A stretch of 64,000 nucleotides of DNA, from contig NZ_CP021913.1 in NCBI RefSeq assembly GCF_002814095.1, positions 4,560,103-4,624,102 of the forward strand, written 5' to 3'. The notes beneath the pieces are model-generated. The model was not told where the DNA came from. It saw only the letters and a list, made by a program, of their open reading frames with translations, and searched no databases. The position numbers and the translations under genes are program-made. Shown here piece by piece: positions 17,466-27,244 of this stretch (position 1 is the first letter of the stretch; each line of letters opens with the position of its first letter). This DNA is from Sagittula sp. P11 (GTDB lineage: Bacteria; Pseudomonadota; Alphaproteobacteria; Rhodobacterales; Rhodobacteraceae).

Positions 17466-18884
17466 TCAGGACGCTTCCGACATGCGGTCCTCGTCCACGC
17501 GCGCCACACGCCCGCCGGACTTGGCCGAGGTCACCACGCCGAGAGACTTCAGCTTCCGGTGCAGCGCCGACCGCTCCATACCGACAAACGACGCCGTGCG
17601 CGAGATGTTCCCGCCGAAACGGTTGATCTGGGTCAGCAGGTATTCGCGCTCGAAAGCCTCGCGCGCCTCGCGCAGCGGCAGCGTCGCCAGCGTGCCCGAA
17701 AGCACCACGCGGCCCTCGCCATCTTCGCCCGGCACGCTTTCCTGCGGTAGCTCGCGCGCCTCGATGGGGCCGTGCCCGTCGCCGAGGATCAGAACCCGCT
17801 CAACCAGGTTCTTCAGCTGGCGGACGTTGCCCGGCCAGGTCATCGTCTGCATGAGCGCGATGGCGTCCTCGGTCAGTTCGCGCAGCGGCAAGCCCTGCGT
17901 CAGGTTGCAGCCCTCGATGAAGTGCCGCGCCAGCACCGGGATGTCCTCGCGCCGCTCTGCCAGCGACGGCACCGCGATCGGCACCACGTTCAGACGGTGG
18001 TACAGTTCCTCGCGGAACCGGCCCATGGCGATTTCCTCTTGCAGGTCGCGATTGGTCGAGGAGATCACCCGCAGGTCCACCCGCACCTTGTCGTTGCCGC
18101 CGACGCGCTGGAACTGCTGGTCGACCAGCACGCGCAGGATCTTGGATTGTGTTCCGACAGGCATGTCCGCGACCTCGTCGAAATAGACGACGCCGCCGTG
18201 TGCCTGTTCCAGCAGCCCGGGCTCGATCCCGCGCTTGGCGCTTTCGCGACCGAAGAGCATGGCCTCCATCATCTCCGGCTCGACGCCCGCGCAGTTCACC
18301 GTGACGAAGGGCGCCTGCGCGCGGTTCGAATTGGCGTGGATGTAGCGCGCGGCCACTTCCTTGCCGCACCCCGCGGGGCCGGTCAGCATCACGCGGCCGT
18401 TCGACTTCGTCACCTTCTCGAGCTGCGACACCAGCGTGCGGAACGACGCGCTTTCGCCGATCATCTCCGCCTGCCGCACCTCGCCGCGCTTGAGCTGCTG
18501 GTTCTCGCGGCGCAGCATGGACGCCTCCATCGCGCGGCGGATCACGACCAGCAACTGGTCGATGTTGAACGGCTTCTCGATGAAGTCGTAGGCGCCCTGC
18601 TTGATCGCCGCCACGGCGATCTCGATATTGCCGTGACCGGAGATGATCACGACCGGGATGTCGGGGTTGTCGCGCTTGACGGTCTTGAGGATGTCGATCC
18701 CGTCCATCTTGCTGTCCTTCAGCCAGATGTCGAGGATCAGGAGCGCGGGCGGCTCGGAGTTGATTTCAGCCATGGCATCGTTCGAGTTGCCTGCCAGCCG
18801 GGTTGTATAGCCCTCGTCCTCGAGGATATCCCCGATCAGCTCGCGGATGTCACGCTCGTCGTCGACAATCAGGATGTCGCTCAT
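17466..18884 (-). CDS. ntrX: nitrogen/redox response regulator NtrX (GAFTGA-less AAA+ regulator)
   Basis: A 472-residue regulator with a receiver domain (phospho-acceptor Asp52 in LLILDIW), an AAA+ domain (Walker A GPAGCGKE 169-176, Walker B VYFDEV) and a C-terminal Fis-type helix-turn-helix (about 425-450). The segment where sigma-54 activators carry GAFTGA reads LFGRESAKRGIEPGLLEQ here, so the sigma-54 contact loop is absent. It is the partner of the NtrY kinase, whose gene overlaps it by 4 bp. In alphaproteobacteria NtrYX links nitrogen, oxygen and envelope control. Confidence 0.92.
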   Translation of the reverse strand: MSDILIVDDERDIRELIGDILEDEGYTTRLAGNSNDAMAEINSEPPALLILDIWLKDSKMDGIDILKTVKRDNPDIPVVIISGHGNIEIAVAAIKQGAYDFIEKPFNIDQLLVVIRRAMEASMLRRENQQLKRGEVRQAEMIGESASFRTLVSQLEKVTKSNGRVMLTGPAGCGKEVAARYIHANSNRAQAPFVTVNCAGVEPEMMEAMLFGRESAKRGIEPGLLEQAHGGVVYFDEVADMPVGTQSKILRVLVDQQFQRVGGNDKVRVDLRVISSTNRDLQEEIAMGRFREELYHRLNVVPIAVPSLAERREDIPVLARHFIEGCNLTQGLPLRELTEDAIALMQTMTWPGNVRQLKNLVERVLILGDGHGPIEARELPQESVPGEDGEGRVVLSGTLATLPLREAREAFEREYLLTQINRFGGNISRTASFVGMERSALHRKLKSLGVVTSAKSGGRVARVDEDRMSEAS

Positions 18885-21169
18885 GCCGTCTTCTCCATGT
18901 TTTCGTTATTGAATTCCGGTTGCGGCTGCTCTGCCGCGGGTCTCAGCGGCAGCCGGACGACCGCCATCGCGCCACGGTGGGCGCCATCCGAAAACGGCGG
19001 TGCATCTTCCAGATGCAGCGTGCCGCCATGTTCCTCGATGATCTTCTTGACGATGGGCAGGCCAAGGCCCGTGCCCTCGTTGCGGGTGGTGACGTAGGGC
19101 TCAAACAGGCGCGCGCGGTCCTCAGGCAGGCCGATGCCGTTGTCCATGATGCGGATCACCGCGTCGTTGCCGTCGATCTCGCCCTCGACGCGGATCTCCG
19201 GCCTGTAGCCCTCCGGCGCGCCCTTCTGGATCAGGCTTTCCGTGGCCTCGCCCGCGTTCTTGATCAGGTTGGTGAAGGCCTGCCCGATCATGCCCGCGTC
19301 AAGTTCCGACGGCATCTTCTGCCTCGGAAGATCGGTGCGGAAGGTCACGTTCGGCTGGCCGCTGTCCTGCAGCAGGATCGCCCCGCGCAGCAGGTCGCCC
19401 AGGTCCTCCGGTCGCCGCTCCGGCTCCGGCATGCGCGCGAACTTGGAGAATTCGTCGACGATCCGCCGCAGGCCGTCGGTCTGCCGGACGATCACGCCGG
19501 TCATCTCCTCCAGCTTCTCGGCGTCGGCCTCGTCCAGCTGGCGGGCGAACTTGCGCTTGATCCGTTCCGCCGAAAGCTGGATCGGGGTGAGCGGGTTCTT
19601 GATCTCGTGCGCGATGCGCCGCGCCACGTCGCCCCAGGCCGCCATCCGCTGCGCGCTGACAAGGTCGGTCACGTCGTCGAAGGCAACCACGTACCCTTCG
19701 AGCGAGCCGTCGGCACGACGGCGCGTGGAGAGGCGCACCAGCAGATGTTCCAGCCGACCTTCGCGGATGACCTTGACCTCCTGCTGAACGACCTCCCGGC
19801 CCTCGTTGCGCAGGCGGTCGAACACCTCGCCGAATTCCGGCACGGCCACCATGATCGGATCGGCACGATGGGTTTCGTGCCAGCCCAGCAACCGTTCGGC
19901 CGAGCGGTTCACGAAGGCCACGGTCCCGTCCGGATCGAGACCGACGACACCCGAGGTGACGGAGGTCAGCACGGAGTCGAACAGCCGTTGCCGCCGCTCG
20001 ATCTGGCGCGTGTTCTCCAGCAATGTCTCGCGCTGCGCCTTGAGCTGGCGGGTCATCTGGTTGAACAGGCGCCCGAGCATCGAAATCTCGTCGTCGGTCT
20101 CCTCCTCGATCACCTGCACGTCGAGGTCGCCCTTGCCGACCTGCTGCGCCGCCCCCGCCAGACGCCCCACCGGGCGCGACAGCCGTTCCGCGAACCAAAG
20201 GCCCGCCCATGTCGCGGCGAGGATCAGCAGCACCGCAAAACCGAGATACAGCATGGCGAAGTCGAACAGCCGCCTGCCCCGCTCGCTTTCCTGCTGCTGG
20301 TAGAAGCGCGCGGTCTCCTGCGTTTCGTCCAGCAGGTTCAGGATCGCACCGTCGACCTCGCGGCTGATGTAGAGGTAGCGGTCCACGAAGGCGGCAAGCG
20401 GCACCAGCGCGCGCAGTTCGTTGTTGTCGTAATCCGGGATGATCGCGACCCCGGTTTCCTCCGCCTCCGCGAAGTCGGAGACCCGAGGTTCCTCGTAATT
20501 GAACAGGTAGGAGCGTTCGCCCCGCGCCCGTATCTCTCCGGCGCCGTCGATCACGTAGGCCTCGCGCAGGCCCCGCTGGATGCGCCCCTGCCCCTGCCCC
20601 AGCAACCGCCGCAGCGCCCCGTCATCGATCATGAAGGCGGCGCGGCGGCTGGAATCGAGGAACTCCGCCAAGGCCTCCGCATCCTGCACGAGGCCCTCGC
20701 GGCTTTGTTCGTCATAGGCTTCGGCCGCGGCGCGCGACGCGCTCACCACGTTCTGCACGCGGGTGGAGAACCACGTCTCCAAGCCGATGTTGATGGTCAG
20801 CACCGCGAAGACGGCAACCGTGATCGTCGGCAGAAGCGCCATCATCACGAAGGCGGTGGTCAACCTCAGGTGCAGTCGCGACCCCGCCGATTGCGCCCGC
20901 CGGGCCGACACCATCCGGCTGACCCGCATCAGCACGAGCGCCGCCAGAAGCAGGACGTAGACCAGGTCGGCCAGCAGCACCATGCGCAGGCTGGATGTCG
21001 ACGAGCCCTGGTCCAGCGGGCCAAGCACGAGGAACGTGGAAAACGCGAGGATCGGCCCAAGCGCCACAAGCAGGAAGGTCATCAGGTTCGAAAACCAGCG
21101 ACGCCGCCTCAGCCGAATGAGCAGTGCCCATGTCGGCGACCGGAACGTGATACGTGCCCGCGTGGCCAC
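18881..21169 (-). CDS. ntrY: sensor histidine kinase NtrY
   Basis: About 762 residues. The N-terminus has several membrane helices with a large periplasmic region, then HAMP, a PAS domain, HisKA with the phospho-acceptor His in [12 protein letters not shown], and HATPase (N box and DNGIGLPEDRARLFEP, then GTGLGLPIVKK). It phosphorylates NtrX. The most upstream in-frame start is TTG at 21175. I prefer GTG at 21169, which has GAGGG seven bases before it. The 135-bp gap upstream to ntrC includes the palindrome GCGTTAACGC (21265-21274). Confidence 0.92.
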   Translation of the reverse strand: MATRARITFRSPTWALLIRLRRRRWFSNLMTFLLVALGPILAFSTFLVLGPLDQGSSTSSLRMVLLADLVYVLLLAALVLMRVSRMVSARRAQSAGSRLHLRLTTAFVMMALLPTITVAVFAVLTINIGLETWFSTRVQNVVSASRAAAEAYDEQSREGLVQDAEALAEFLDSSRRAAFMIDDGALRRLLGQGQGRIQRGLREAYVIDGAGEIRARGERSYLFNYEEPRVSDFAEAEETGVAIIPDYDNNELRALVPLAAFVDRYLYISREVDGAILNLLDETQETARFYQQQESERGRRLFDFAMLYLGFAVLLILAATWAGLWFAERLSRPVGRLAGAAQQVGKGDLDVQVIEEETDDEISMLGRLFNQMTRQLKAQRETLLENTRQIERRQRLFDSVLTSVTSGVVGLDPDGTVAFVNRSAERLLGWHETHRADPIMVAVPEFGEVFDRLRNEGREVVQQEVKVIREGRLEHLLVRLSTRRRADGSLEGYVVAFDDVTDLVSAQRMAAWGDVARRIAHEIKNPLTPIQLSAERIKRKFARQLDEADAEKLEEMTGVIVRQTDGLRRIVDEFSKFARMPEPERRPEDLGDLLRGAILLQDSGQPNVTFRTDLPRQKMPSELDAGMIGQAFTNLIKNAGEATESLIQKGAPEGYRPEIRVEGEIDGNDAVIRIMDNGIGLPEDRARLFEPYVTTRNEGTGLGLPIVKKIIEEHGGTLHLEDAPPFSDGAHRGAMAVVRLPLRPAAEQPQPEFNNENMEKTA

Positions 21170-21310
21170 AGCCAACCCTCGTCAATGTAGCGCAGCCCGC
21201 CTCTTTCTAGAGGTCATCACAACGCAAACCGCCATATCTGGTGACCTTCTCACCCCATGACGCAGCGTTAACGCGGATCATGGCGACGGGGTCACACCTA
21301 TGTGGTCTTT

Positions 21311-22681
21311 TTACATCAACTTTCGGCGGCGTGTCACGCGAATATCCAGATCCGTGATCTTCTTGCGCAAAGTATTGCGGTTTATTCCCAGAAGGTCGGC
21401 GCATTTCGCCTGATTCCCCCCGGTTGCCTCAAGGGCAATCTCGATCAGCGGGGCCTCGACCTCGCGGATGATACGCCCGTGCAGACCCGGCGGCGGCAGC
21501 ATCGCGCCATGCAGGTCGAAATACCGGCGCAGGTGGCGTGCGACGGATTCGCCCAGCTTGTCGCTGTCGCCCCCGCGCAGCACAGGTCCGGTTTCCGGCT
21601 GGTTGCCCAGAACCGCCTCGACCTCTGCCCTTGTGATCTCTTCGGACCGCGAGGTCAGCGACAGCCGCCGCACAGCGTTCTCGAGCTGGCGCACGTTGCC
21701 CGGCCAGGAATACACCCGGAACAGGTCCGCCGCGCCTTCGGACAGCCAGCGCTTCGACGCGCCTTCACGCTCCGCCCGCGCAAGGAAGTGGTCGGTCAGG
21801 AGCGAGATGTCCTCAACCCGCTCCCGCAGCGAAGGCACAGCGATGGCCGCGCCGTCGAGGCGGTAGAACAGGTCCTGCCGCACCTTGCCGCCCTCGATCA
21901 GCGACTGCGGGTCCATCTGGCTGGAGGCGAGGAAGCGCGGCACGTGATCGCCAGGCACATCCATCATGCGCACGATCCGGGCCTGGATCTCGTCCGGGAC
22001 ATCGGCGATCTCGTCGATCAGCAGCGTCCCGCCCTTCACCCGCGCCAGCACCCGCGCCGGACCGTCGAGGTCCTGCAGGTCGCCCGCCGTCACGGTGACG
22101 AAGGGCAGCGTCCGCCGGTCGGAAAAATCGTGCAGCGCCTTCGCGATCAGCGACTTTCCCGTGCCGCTTTCGCCGGTGATCAACACCGGGAGGTCGGTGT
22201 TCATCACCTTGGCGACAAGCCGGTAGAGCGCCTGCATCGCCGGGGTCTTGCCCACCAGCGGCAGCTCGTCCGGCTCGTCGGCGCCGACCACCGTCTCTTC
22301 TCGCCGGGGCGCGCGGTTGCGGTTCTCCAGCGCCTTGGCCGTGCGCTTCATCAGGTCCGGCAGGTCGAAGGGTTTGGGCAGGTAGTCGTAGGCTTCCGCC
22401 TCCGCCGCCTGGATCGCCGTCATGATGGTGTTCTGCGCCGAGATCACGATCACCGGCAGGCCAGGCCGATCCTCGGAAATCTTCGGCAGCATCTCGAGCC
22501 CGTTTCCGTCGGGCATCATGACGTCGGAGATCACCACATCCCCCTTGCCCTCGCCGACCCACCGCATGAGCGTGGTCAGCGAAGAGGTTGCGTGCACCTT
22601 GCAGCCCGCGCGCGTCAGCGCCTGGGTCAGCACGGTGCGGATCGTGCGGTCGTCGTCAGCGACAAGAACGGTGCCGTCCAT
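21311..22681 (-). CDS. ntrC: nitrogen response regulator NtrC (GAFTGA-less)
   Basis: A 456-residue regulator: receiver domain with Asp53 ([11 protein letters not shown]), AAA+ domain with Walker A GESGTGKS (170-177) and Walker B LLIDEI, and a Fis-type helix-turn-helix near the C-terminus ([18 protein letters not shown]). Between Walker A and B the ELFGHEKGAFTGA segment is missing; [24 protein letters not shown] runs straight through. This matches Rhodobacter capsulatus NtrC, which is known to act with the housekeeping sigma factor instead of sigma-54. The ATG shares one base with the ntrB stop (TGATG). Confidence 0.93.
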   Translation of the reverse strand: MDGTVLVADDDRTIRTVLTQALTRAGCKVHATSSLTTLMRWVGEGKGDVVISDVMMPDGNGLEMLPKISEDRPGLPVIVISAQNTIMTAIQAAEAEAYDYLPKPFDLPDLMKRTAKALENRNRAPRREETVVGADEPDELPLVGKTPAMQALYRLVAKVMNTDLPVLITGESGTGKSLIAKALHDFSDRRTLPFVTVTAGDLQDLDGPARVLARVKGGTLLIDEIADVPDEIQARIVRMMDVPGDHVPRFLASSQMDPQSLIEGGKVRQDLFYRLDGAAIAVPSLRERVEDISLLTDHFLARAEREGASKRWLSEGAADLFRVYSWPGNVRQLENAVRRLSLTSRSEEITRAEVEAVLGNQPETGPVLRGGDSDKLGESVARHLRRYFDLHGAMLPPPGLHGRIIREVEAPLIEIALEATGGNQAKCADLLGINRNTLRKKITDLDIRVTRRRKLM

Positions 22682-23766
22682 CACTTGGTCTCCTTCTTCG
22701 CCCGGGGGGCCCGGGGCAGCGAAATGCGAAAGACCGTGCGGCCGGGGACGGAGTCCACCGAGATCCAGCCGTCGTGGTCCGAAATGATCTTCGACACCAG
22801 CGCGAGGCCAAGCCCCGTGCCGTTCTCCTTGCCCGAAACGAAGGGATCGAAGATGTCGCCCTTGATCGCCTCAGGCAGGCCGGGACCATCGTCGATGATC
22901 TCGATCTGCAGGGGCAGCGTCTGGCCGGAGCCGTCGGCGCGCCGCAGGCGGAAGCTGTGTTCGTAATAGGTGTGCAGCGTGATGTGGCCGCCGTTGATCG
23001 GATCGGCCGCCTCGGAGGCGTTCTTCACGAGATTCAGCACCACCTGCAGCAGTTGGTCCGGATCGCCCCAGGCCATCGGAAGCGAGGGGTCGTATTCCTC
23101 GTGGATGCGCATGTGCGCACCGAACCCCAGCAGCGCCGATCTGCGAGCGCGGTCCAGAACATCGTGGATGTTCACCTCGCGCCGGTCGGGCGCCGAGAGG
23201 TTGCCGAACTGTTCGACCTGCTCCAGCAGTTTCACGATCCGCCGCGTCTCGGCGACGATAAGGTCCGTGAATTCAAGGTCTTCCTTGGGCAAGTTCATGC
23301 TGAGAAGCTGGGCCGCGCCGGTGATCCCCGCCAGCGGGTTCTTGATCTCGTGGGCCAGCATCTCTGCCATGCCGATGGCGGACTTCGCGGCGGATTTCAC
23401 CGAATGGCTCTGCGTCATCCGCCCGGCCAGCTCGCGCGGTGAGATCAGCATGACCATCCAGCCCTCCCGCCCCTGAAGCGGCGCGATCTGCAGGTTGCAC
23501 ACCAGCGGCGGCCGGCTGCCCGTGCCCACGTCCACGTCGTTGACGAAGAGCGGCGTGCCGTTCTCCCGCGCGCGGCTCAGGCTCTCCTCCAGCGGCGCGT
23601 CGATGGCGAGCCGGTCCCAGATCGGCTGGCCCTGCAGCCATTTGGCGGAGTTGTTCAGGAACCCCTCGGCCGCCGGGTTCAGGTCGCCGATCTTCTCGTC
23701 CGGATCGATCAGCACCGCCGGGACCGGCAGCGAGGACCAGATCATCATGTCGCGGTCATCCATCAT
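22681..23766 (-). CDS. ntrB: nitrogen sensor histidine kinase/phosphatase NtrB
   Basis: A 361-residue soluble kinase with an N-terminal PAS domain (about residues 12-120), HisKA with the acceptor His in [12 protein letters not shown], and HATPase ending in [12 protein letters not shown]. In the standard pathway PII protein controls whether NtrB phosphorylates or dephosphorylates NtrC. It starts with an ATG overlapping the dusB stop as TGATG; two further in-frame start codons flank it. It sits in the conserved dusB-ntrB-ntrC order. Confidence 0.93.
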   Translation of the reverse strand: MMDDRDMMIWSSLPVPAVLIDPDEKIGDLNPAAEGFLNNSAKWLQGQPIWDRLAIDAPLEESLSRARENGTPLFVNDVDVGTGSRPPLVCNLQIAPLQGREGWMVMLISPRELAGRMTQSHSVKSAAKSAIGMAEMLAHEIKNPLAGITGAAQLLSMNLPKEDLEFTDLIVAETRRIVKLLEQVEQFGNLSAPDRREVNIHDVLDRARRSALLGFGAHMRIHEEYDPSLPMAWGDPDQLLQVVLNLVKNASEAADPINGGHITLHTYYEHSFRLRRADGSGQTLPLQIEIIDDGPGLPEAIKGDIFDPFVSGKENGTGLGLALVSKIISDHDGWISVDSVPGRTVFRISLPRAPRAKKETK

Positions 23767-24746
23767 CACGCCGCGTCCTTGTCTTGCGTCAGTACCGCCT
23801 CGCGCAGATGCGATAGGACCCGCGCCGGGTCACGTTCTGTCAGGACCGTCTTGCGCAGCGCCGCCGGCGTGCCCGCGCGATCCATGTACCAGCCGAGGTG
23901 CTTGCGTGCGACGCGGTTGCCCAGCGTGGGCCCATAGAAGTCGAGCATCGCCTCGTAGTGTTCGGCGACCAGATCGGCCAGGTCCTCGCCTTCGGGGATC
24001 CGCGGCGCCGGTGCGCCATGCAACTTTGAGGCGATCTCGGCCAGAACCCACGGTGCGCCCTGCGCGCCGCGACCGACCATCACGCCGTCCGCGCCGGAAA
24101 GGTCGAGCGCTTGCTGCGCCGTGTCCGCATCGGTGATGTCTCCGTTGGCGACGACAGGGATCGACACCGACTCCTTCACAGCGCGGATCGCCGCCCAGTC
24201 GGCGCGGCCCTTGTAGAACTGGCAACGGGTCCGGCCGTGGATCACGATCATCCGGATGCCCGCGCCCTCGGCCCGCCGTGCGAGGTCGGGCGCGTTCAGG
24301 TCGGCGTCGTCCCAGCCCAGCCGAGTCTTCAGCGTCACCGGCAGATCGACCGCGGCCACTACCGCCTCGATCAGCCGCAGGGCGTGGTCGGGCACCCGCA
24401 TCAGCGCCGAGCCAGACCATCCGCCCGTCACCTTCTTGGCCGGGCAACCCATGTTGATGTCGATCACCCGGGCGCCCATGTCCGCGACCATCCGGGCGGC
24501 TTCGGCCATCGGCTCCGGCTCACGTCCGGCGATCTGCACGGAGGTGTTTTCCACCTGCGCGCCCAGCTCCGCCTTTTCCCGCGTTCCGGGTCTCGCCGTC
24601 AGGAATTCACCCGATGCGATCATCTCTGAAACCACGAGTCCGGACCCGAACCGGGACACCAAAGTCCGGAACGGGAGATCCGTGATTCCCGCCAGCGGTG
24701 CGAGCAGCACCGGCGGTTCAATTTGTCGTTTTCCGATGGAAAGCAC
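23766..24746 (-). CDS. dusB: tRNA-dihydrouridine synthase DusB (NifR3)
   Basis: A 326-residue flavin enzyme with a TIM-barrel start PPVLLAPLAGITDLPFR (11-27), the catalytic Cys101 in INMGCPAKKV, and FMN-phosphate-binding glycines in ADGVMVGRGAQG. It reduces uridine in the tRNA D-loop. I chose the GTG at 24746, which gives the standard (M)LSIG start and has AAGG and TAGG upstream. An ATG at 24788 would add 14 residues of unlikely sequence. First gene of the dusB-ntrBC operon, divergent from ispDF. Confidence 0.92.
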   Translation of the reverse strand: MLSIGKRQIEPPVLLAPLAGITDLPFRTLVSRFGSGLVVSEMIASGEFLTARPGTREKAELGAQVENTSVQIAGREPEPMAEAARMVADMGARVIDINMGCPAKKVTGGWSGSALMRVPDHALRLIEAVVAAVDLPVTLKTRLGWDDADLNAPDLARRAEGAGIRMIVIHGRTRCQFYKGRADWAAIRAVKESVSIPVVANGDITDADTAQQALDLSGADGVMVGRGAQGAPWVLAEIASKLHGAPAPRIPEGEDLADLVAEHYEAMLDFYGPTLGNRVARKHLGWYMDRAGTPAALRKTVLTERDPARVLSHLREAVLTQDKDAA

Positions 24747-24863
24747 CAAATGCCTAGTCCTTGTGCGACGTACGGGAGTAAAGCACATCTCCGGTCGGAG
24801 TTAGCCTCTGTATTGTATTCCTTCAATGTTTCCGACGCCCTTTGCACCGCACCCACTGAAAAT

Positions 24864-24880
24864 TGCCTAAAAAAAAGGCA
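24864..24880. promoter_or_regulatory. inverted repeat in the dusB/ispDF divergent promoter region
   Basis: TGCCT-A7-AGGCA, a perfect 5-bp inverted repeat around an A-tract, midway between the divergent starts of dusB and ispDF. The surrounding 200 bp is relatively AT-rich, as expected for back-to-back promoters. Its use as an operator is inference. Confidence 0.35.
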
Positions 24881-24948
24881 TACCGTCCGAGAGATTGCAA
24901 CCGCACCACACCCCCCTTATGAGAAGGAAGCCAAAGGATTTCAGACGT

Positions 24949-26079
24949 ATGCGCACAGCAATCCTCATCGTTGCGGCCGGTCGCGGAACCCGTGCCAGGG
25001 GCGCACTGCCGAAGCAATGGCAGGACGTTGCGGGCCGTCCGGTGGCGCGCTGGACACTTGAGGCGATGTCGGGATTCGGTTCTTTGGCGATGGTCATCCA
25101 TCCCGAAGATCAGGCCCGCGCCGAAGCGGTCTGCGCCGGGCTGAACGTCCGGCTGGTCCAGGGCGGCGCGGAACGGTCGACCTCTGTCCGCAATGGCCTG
25201 GAGGCGCTGAGCGGCGAAGGGTTCGACGCCGTTCTGATCCACGATGTGGCCCGCCCCTGTGTGCCCGCGGAGACCGTGCAAGCCGTGCTGGACGCGCTTC
25301 AGACGGCACCGGCGGCGGCACCCTCTCTTGCCGTCACCGATGCGCTCTGGACGGCCGAGGACGGCCATGTCAGCGGCACCCGTGACCGCAGCGGGCTTTT
25401 CCGCGCACAGACGCCTCAGGGGTTCCACTTCGACGGCATTCTTGCCGCGCATCGCGCGTTCGCGGGCGTGGCCGCCGACGATGTGGAGGTCGCCCGGGCC
25501 GCCGGTATCGAGGTTCGGGTCACCCCCGGCTCAGAACGCAATATCAAGATCACGACGCCAGAGGATTTCTCTCGCGCAAGCAAGGTGTTACGAGGAACCA
25601 TGGATGTAAGGACCGGCAACGGATACGATGTGCACGCTTTCGAGGAGGGCGACCACGTCATCCTCTGCGGCGTACGTATTCCGCACAACCGAAAGTTGAA
25701 AGGCCATTCGGACGCCGACGTGGGCATGCACGCCGTGACGGACGCACTATACGGTGCGCTGGCCGAAGGCGACATCGGGCGCCATTTCCCGCCCAGCGAT
25801 CCGCAGTGGAAAGGCGCCGCATCCGAGATATTCTTGAAACATGCCGTCGACCTTGCACGGACGCGCGGCTTCCGGATCGGCAACGTCGATCTGACGCTGA
25901 TCTGCGAACGCCCGAAGATCGGCCCGCATGCCGCTGAAATGACAAAAGAAATGTCCCGGATCATGAACCTCGAACCTGACCGCATCTCGATCAAGGCGAC
26001 CACCTCCGAACGGCTGGGGTTCACCGGTCGCGAAGAGGGAATCGCTGCCATCGCCACCGCGACGCTGGTGTCGATATGA
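24949..26079 (+). CDS. ispDF: bifunctional IspD/IspF of the MEP isoprenoid pathway
   Basis: A 376-residue fusion. The N-terminal part is 2-C-methyl-D-erythritol 4-phosphate cytidylyltransferase ([12 protein letters not shown] 7-18, LPKQW). The C-terminal part, from about residue 218 ([14 protein letters not shown]), is 2,4-cyclodiphosphate synthase with metal ligands in GYDVHAF and [16 protein letters not shown]. This fusion is common in alphaproteobacteria and makes isoprenoid precursors for quinones and carotenoids. ATG 24949 gives the usual [11 protein letters not shown] start. The stop overlaps pgpA by 4 bp. Confidence 0.95.
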   Translation: MRTAILIVAAGRGTRARGALPKQWQDVAGRPVARWTLEAMSGFGSLAMVIHPEDQARAEAVCAGLNVRLVQGGAERSTSVRNGLEALSGEGFDAVLIHDVARPCVPAETVQAVLDALQTAPAAAPSLAVTDALWTAEDGHVSGTRDRSGLFRAQTPQGFHFDGILAAHRAFAGVAADDVEVARAAGIEVRVTPGSERNIKITTPEDFSRASKVLRGTMDVRTGNGYDVHAFEEGDHVILCGVRIPHNRKLKGHSDADVGMHAVTDALYGALAEGDIGRHFPPSDPQWKGAASEIFLKHAVDLARTRGFRIGNVDLTLICERPKIGPHAAEMTKEMSRIMNLEPDRISIKATTSERLGFTGREEGIAAIATATLVSI

Positions 26080-26558
26080 AGTGGATCGCATCCGTCGGCG
26101 GCATCGGCTTCCTGCGCCCCGCCTCCGGCACCTGGGGCTCGCTCGCGGCGCTGCCCATGGCCTACGTCATCCACCTGATCGGCGGCTTCTGGCTGCTGCT
26201 GGCGCTCAGCGTGGTCGTGTTCTTTGCGGGCCTCAAGGCGACAGAGGCGCTGACCCGCACGGGCGACCACGATCCGTCGTGGATCGTCATCGACGAGGTT
26301 GTGGGCCAGTGGATCGCAATCATGCCGGTCAGCTTCGGCGCGGGCATGATGGGGATCGAGGTCTGGAGACTGTGGCCCGGCTGGGTCTCCGGCTTCGTGC
26401 TGTTCCGGCTGTTCGACATCTGGAAACCGTGGCTGGTGGGCCGTGCCGACCGGCGCGGCGATGCGCTTGGCGTGATGCTTGATGACGTGATCGCAGGCGT
26501 CTTCGCGGCACTCGTCTCCATCGTTCTGGCCGCCCTCTACCATGGGACATTGATGTGA
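26076..26558 (+). CDS. pgpA: phosphatidylglycerophosphatase A
   Basis: A 160-residue inner membrane phosphatase with the PgpA signatures [12 protein letters not shown] (residues 16-27) and [12 protein letters not shown], plus FRLFDIWKP and DDVIAGV near the C-terminus. It removes phosphate from phosphatidylglycerophosphate to make phosphatidylglycerol, the lipid a MprF-type enzyme would use. It is the middle gene of ispDF-pgpA-cinA, overlapping both neighbours by 3-4 bp. Confidence 0.93.
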   Translation: MKWIASVGGIGFLRPASGTWGSLAALPMAYVIHLIGGFWLLLALSVVVFFAGLKATEALTRTGDHDPSWIVIDEVVGQWIAIMPVSFGAGMMGIEVWRLWPGWVSGFVLFRLFDIWKPWLVGRADRRGDALGVMLDDVIAGVFAALVSIVLAALYHGTLM

Positions 26559-27022
26559 AGATCGCAGAGCACATCCTTGAAAAGGCGAAGGAAACCTCGA
26601 GGACCGTGACTGCAGCTGAAAGCTGTACGGGCGGCAAGGTGGCGGCGGCCCTCACCGATGTGCCGGGATCCTCGGCGATCTTCGAGCGCGGATTCGTCAC
26701 ATACTCCAACCTCGCCAAGCAGGAGATGCTCGGTGTCCGCGCCGCAACCTTGGAGGCGCATGGCGCAGTGTCGGAAGAGGTCGCGCGCGAAATGGCCGAG
26801 GGGGCGCGCCGGGCTGCCCGCGCGGACGTCGCCGTGGCCATTAGCGGCATCGCAGGTCCGGGCGGATCGGAGTTCAAGCCGGAAGGCCGGGTCTGTTACG
26901 CCCTCGCCGACGCCTCGGGCACGAGGTCAGAGACGATCGAACACGGTGCGCTCGGACGCGACAAGGTGCGGAACGCGGCGACGGAACACGCACTGGCGAT
27001 GCTGCTGGCGGCGCTGTCCTGA
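26555..27022 (+). CDS. cinA: CinA C-terminal domain protein (nicotinamide-nucleotide amidase, PncC type)
   Basis: A 155-residue single-domain protein with the CinA_C motifs AAESCTGGKVAAALTDVPGSS (from residue 20) and GIAGPGGS. It lacks the N-terminal MoCF-like domain of full-length CinA, so the PncC-type amidase role in NAD recycling is the likely function. The start is GTG 26555, overlapping the pgpA stop (GTGA). Last gene of the ispDF operon. A weak TGACCG/CGGTCA stem follows at 27020-27047. Confidence 0.88.
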   Translation: MKIAEHILEKAKETSRTVTAAESCTGGKVAAALTDVPGSSAIFERGFVTYSNLAKQEMLGVRAATLEAHGAVSEEVAREMAEGARRAARADVAVAISGIAGPGGSEFKPEGRVCYALADASGTRSETIEHGALGRDKVRNAATEHALAMLLAALS

Positions 27023-27062
27023 CCGCTCCAAACCGCAAACCCGGTCATTCAATTCACTTTTC

Positions 27063-27099
27063 GACCAATTATTGTGCGATGGTCAAAAATATGGACCAT
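27063..27099. promoter_or_regulatory. candidate operator cluster upstream of amtB
   Basis: Three copies of a GACCA/TGGTC half site occur: GACCA at 27063-27067, ATGGTC at 27079-27084 and GACCAT at 27094-27099. The last two form a perfect 6-bp inverted repeat around AAAAATATG. They lie in an unusually AT-rich 222-bp gap before amtB. An NtrC or other nitrogen-regulator site would fit the gene, but I cannot match a known consensus. Confidence 0.4.
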
Positions 27100-27244
27100 T
27101 TCGGCGCCGATATGAAAACCGCACACGAATTGCCCGCCTTTCGCATTAATTGACCGTTTTTTCCGCAGAGATTTTACGCCAGAGACCGCCCTCATCGCGA
27201 AACGCCGCCATCGCAGGCGTTGAAATACCGAGGGAGGAAAACTC

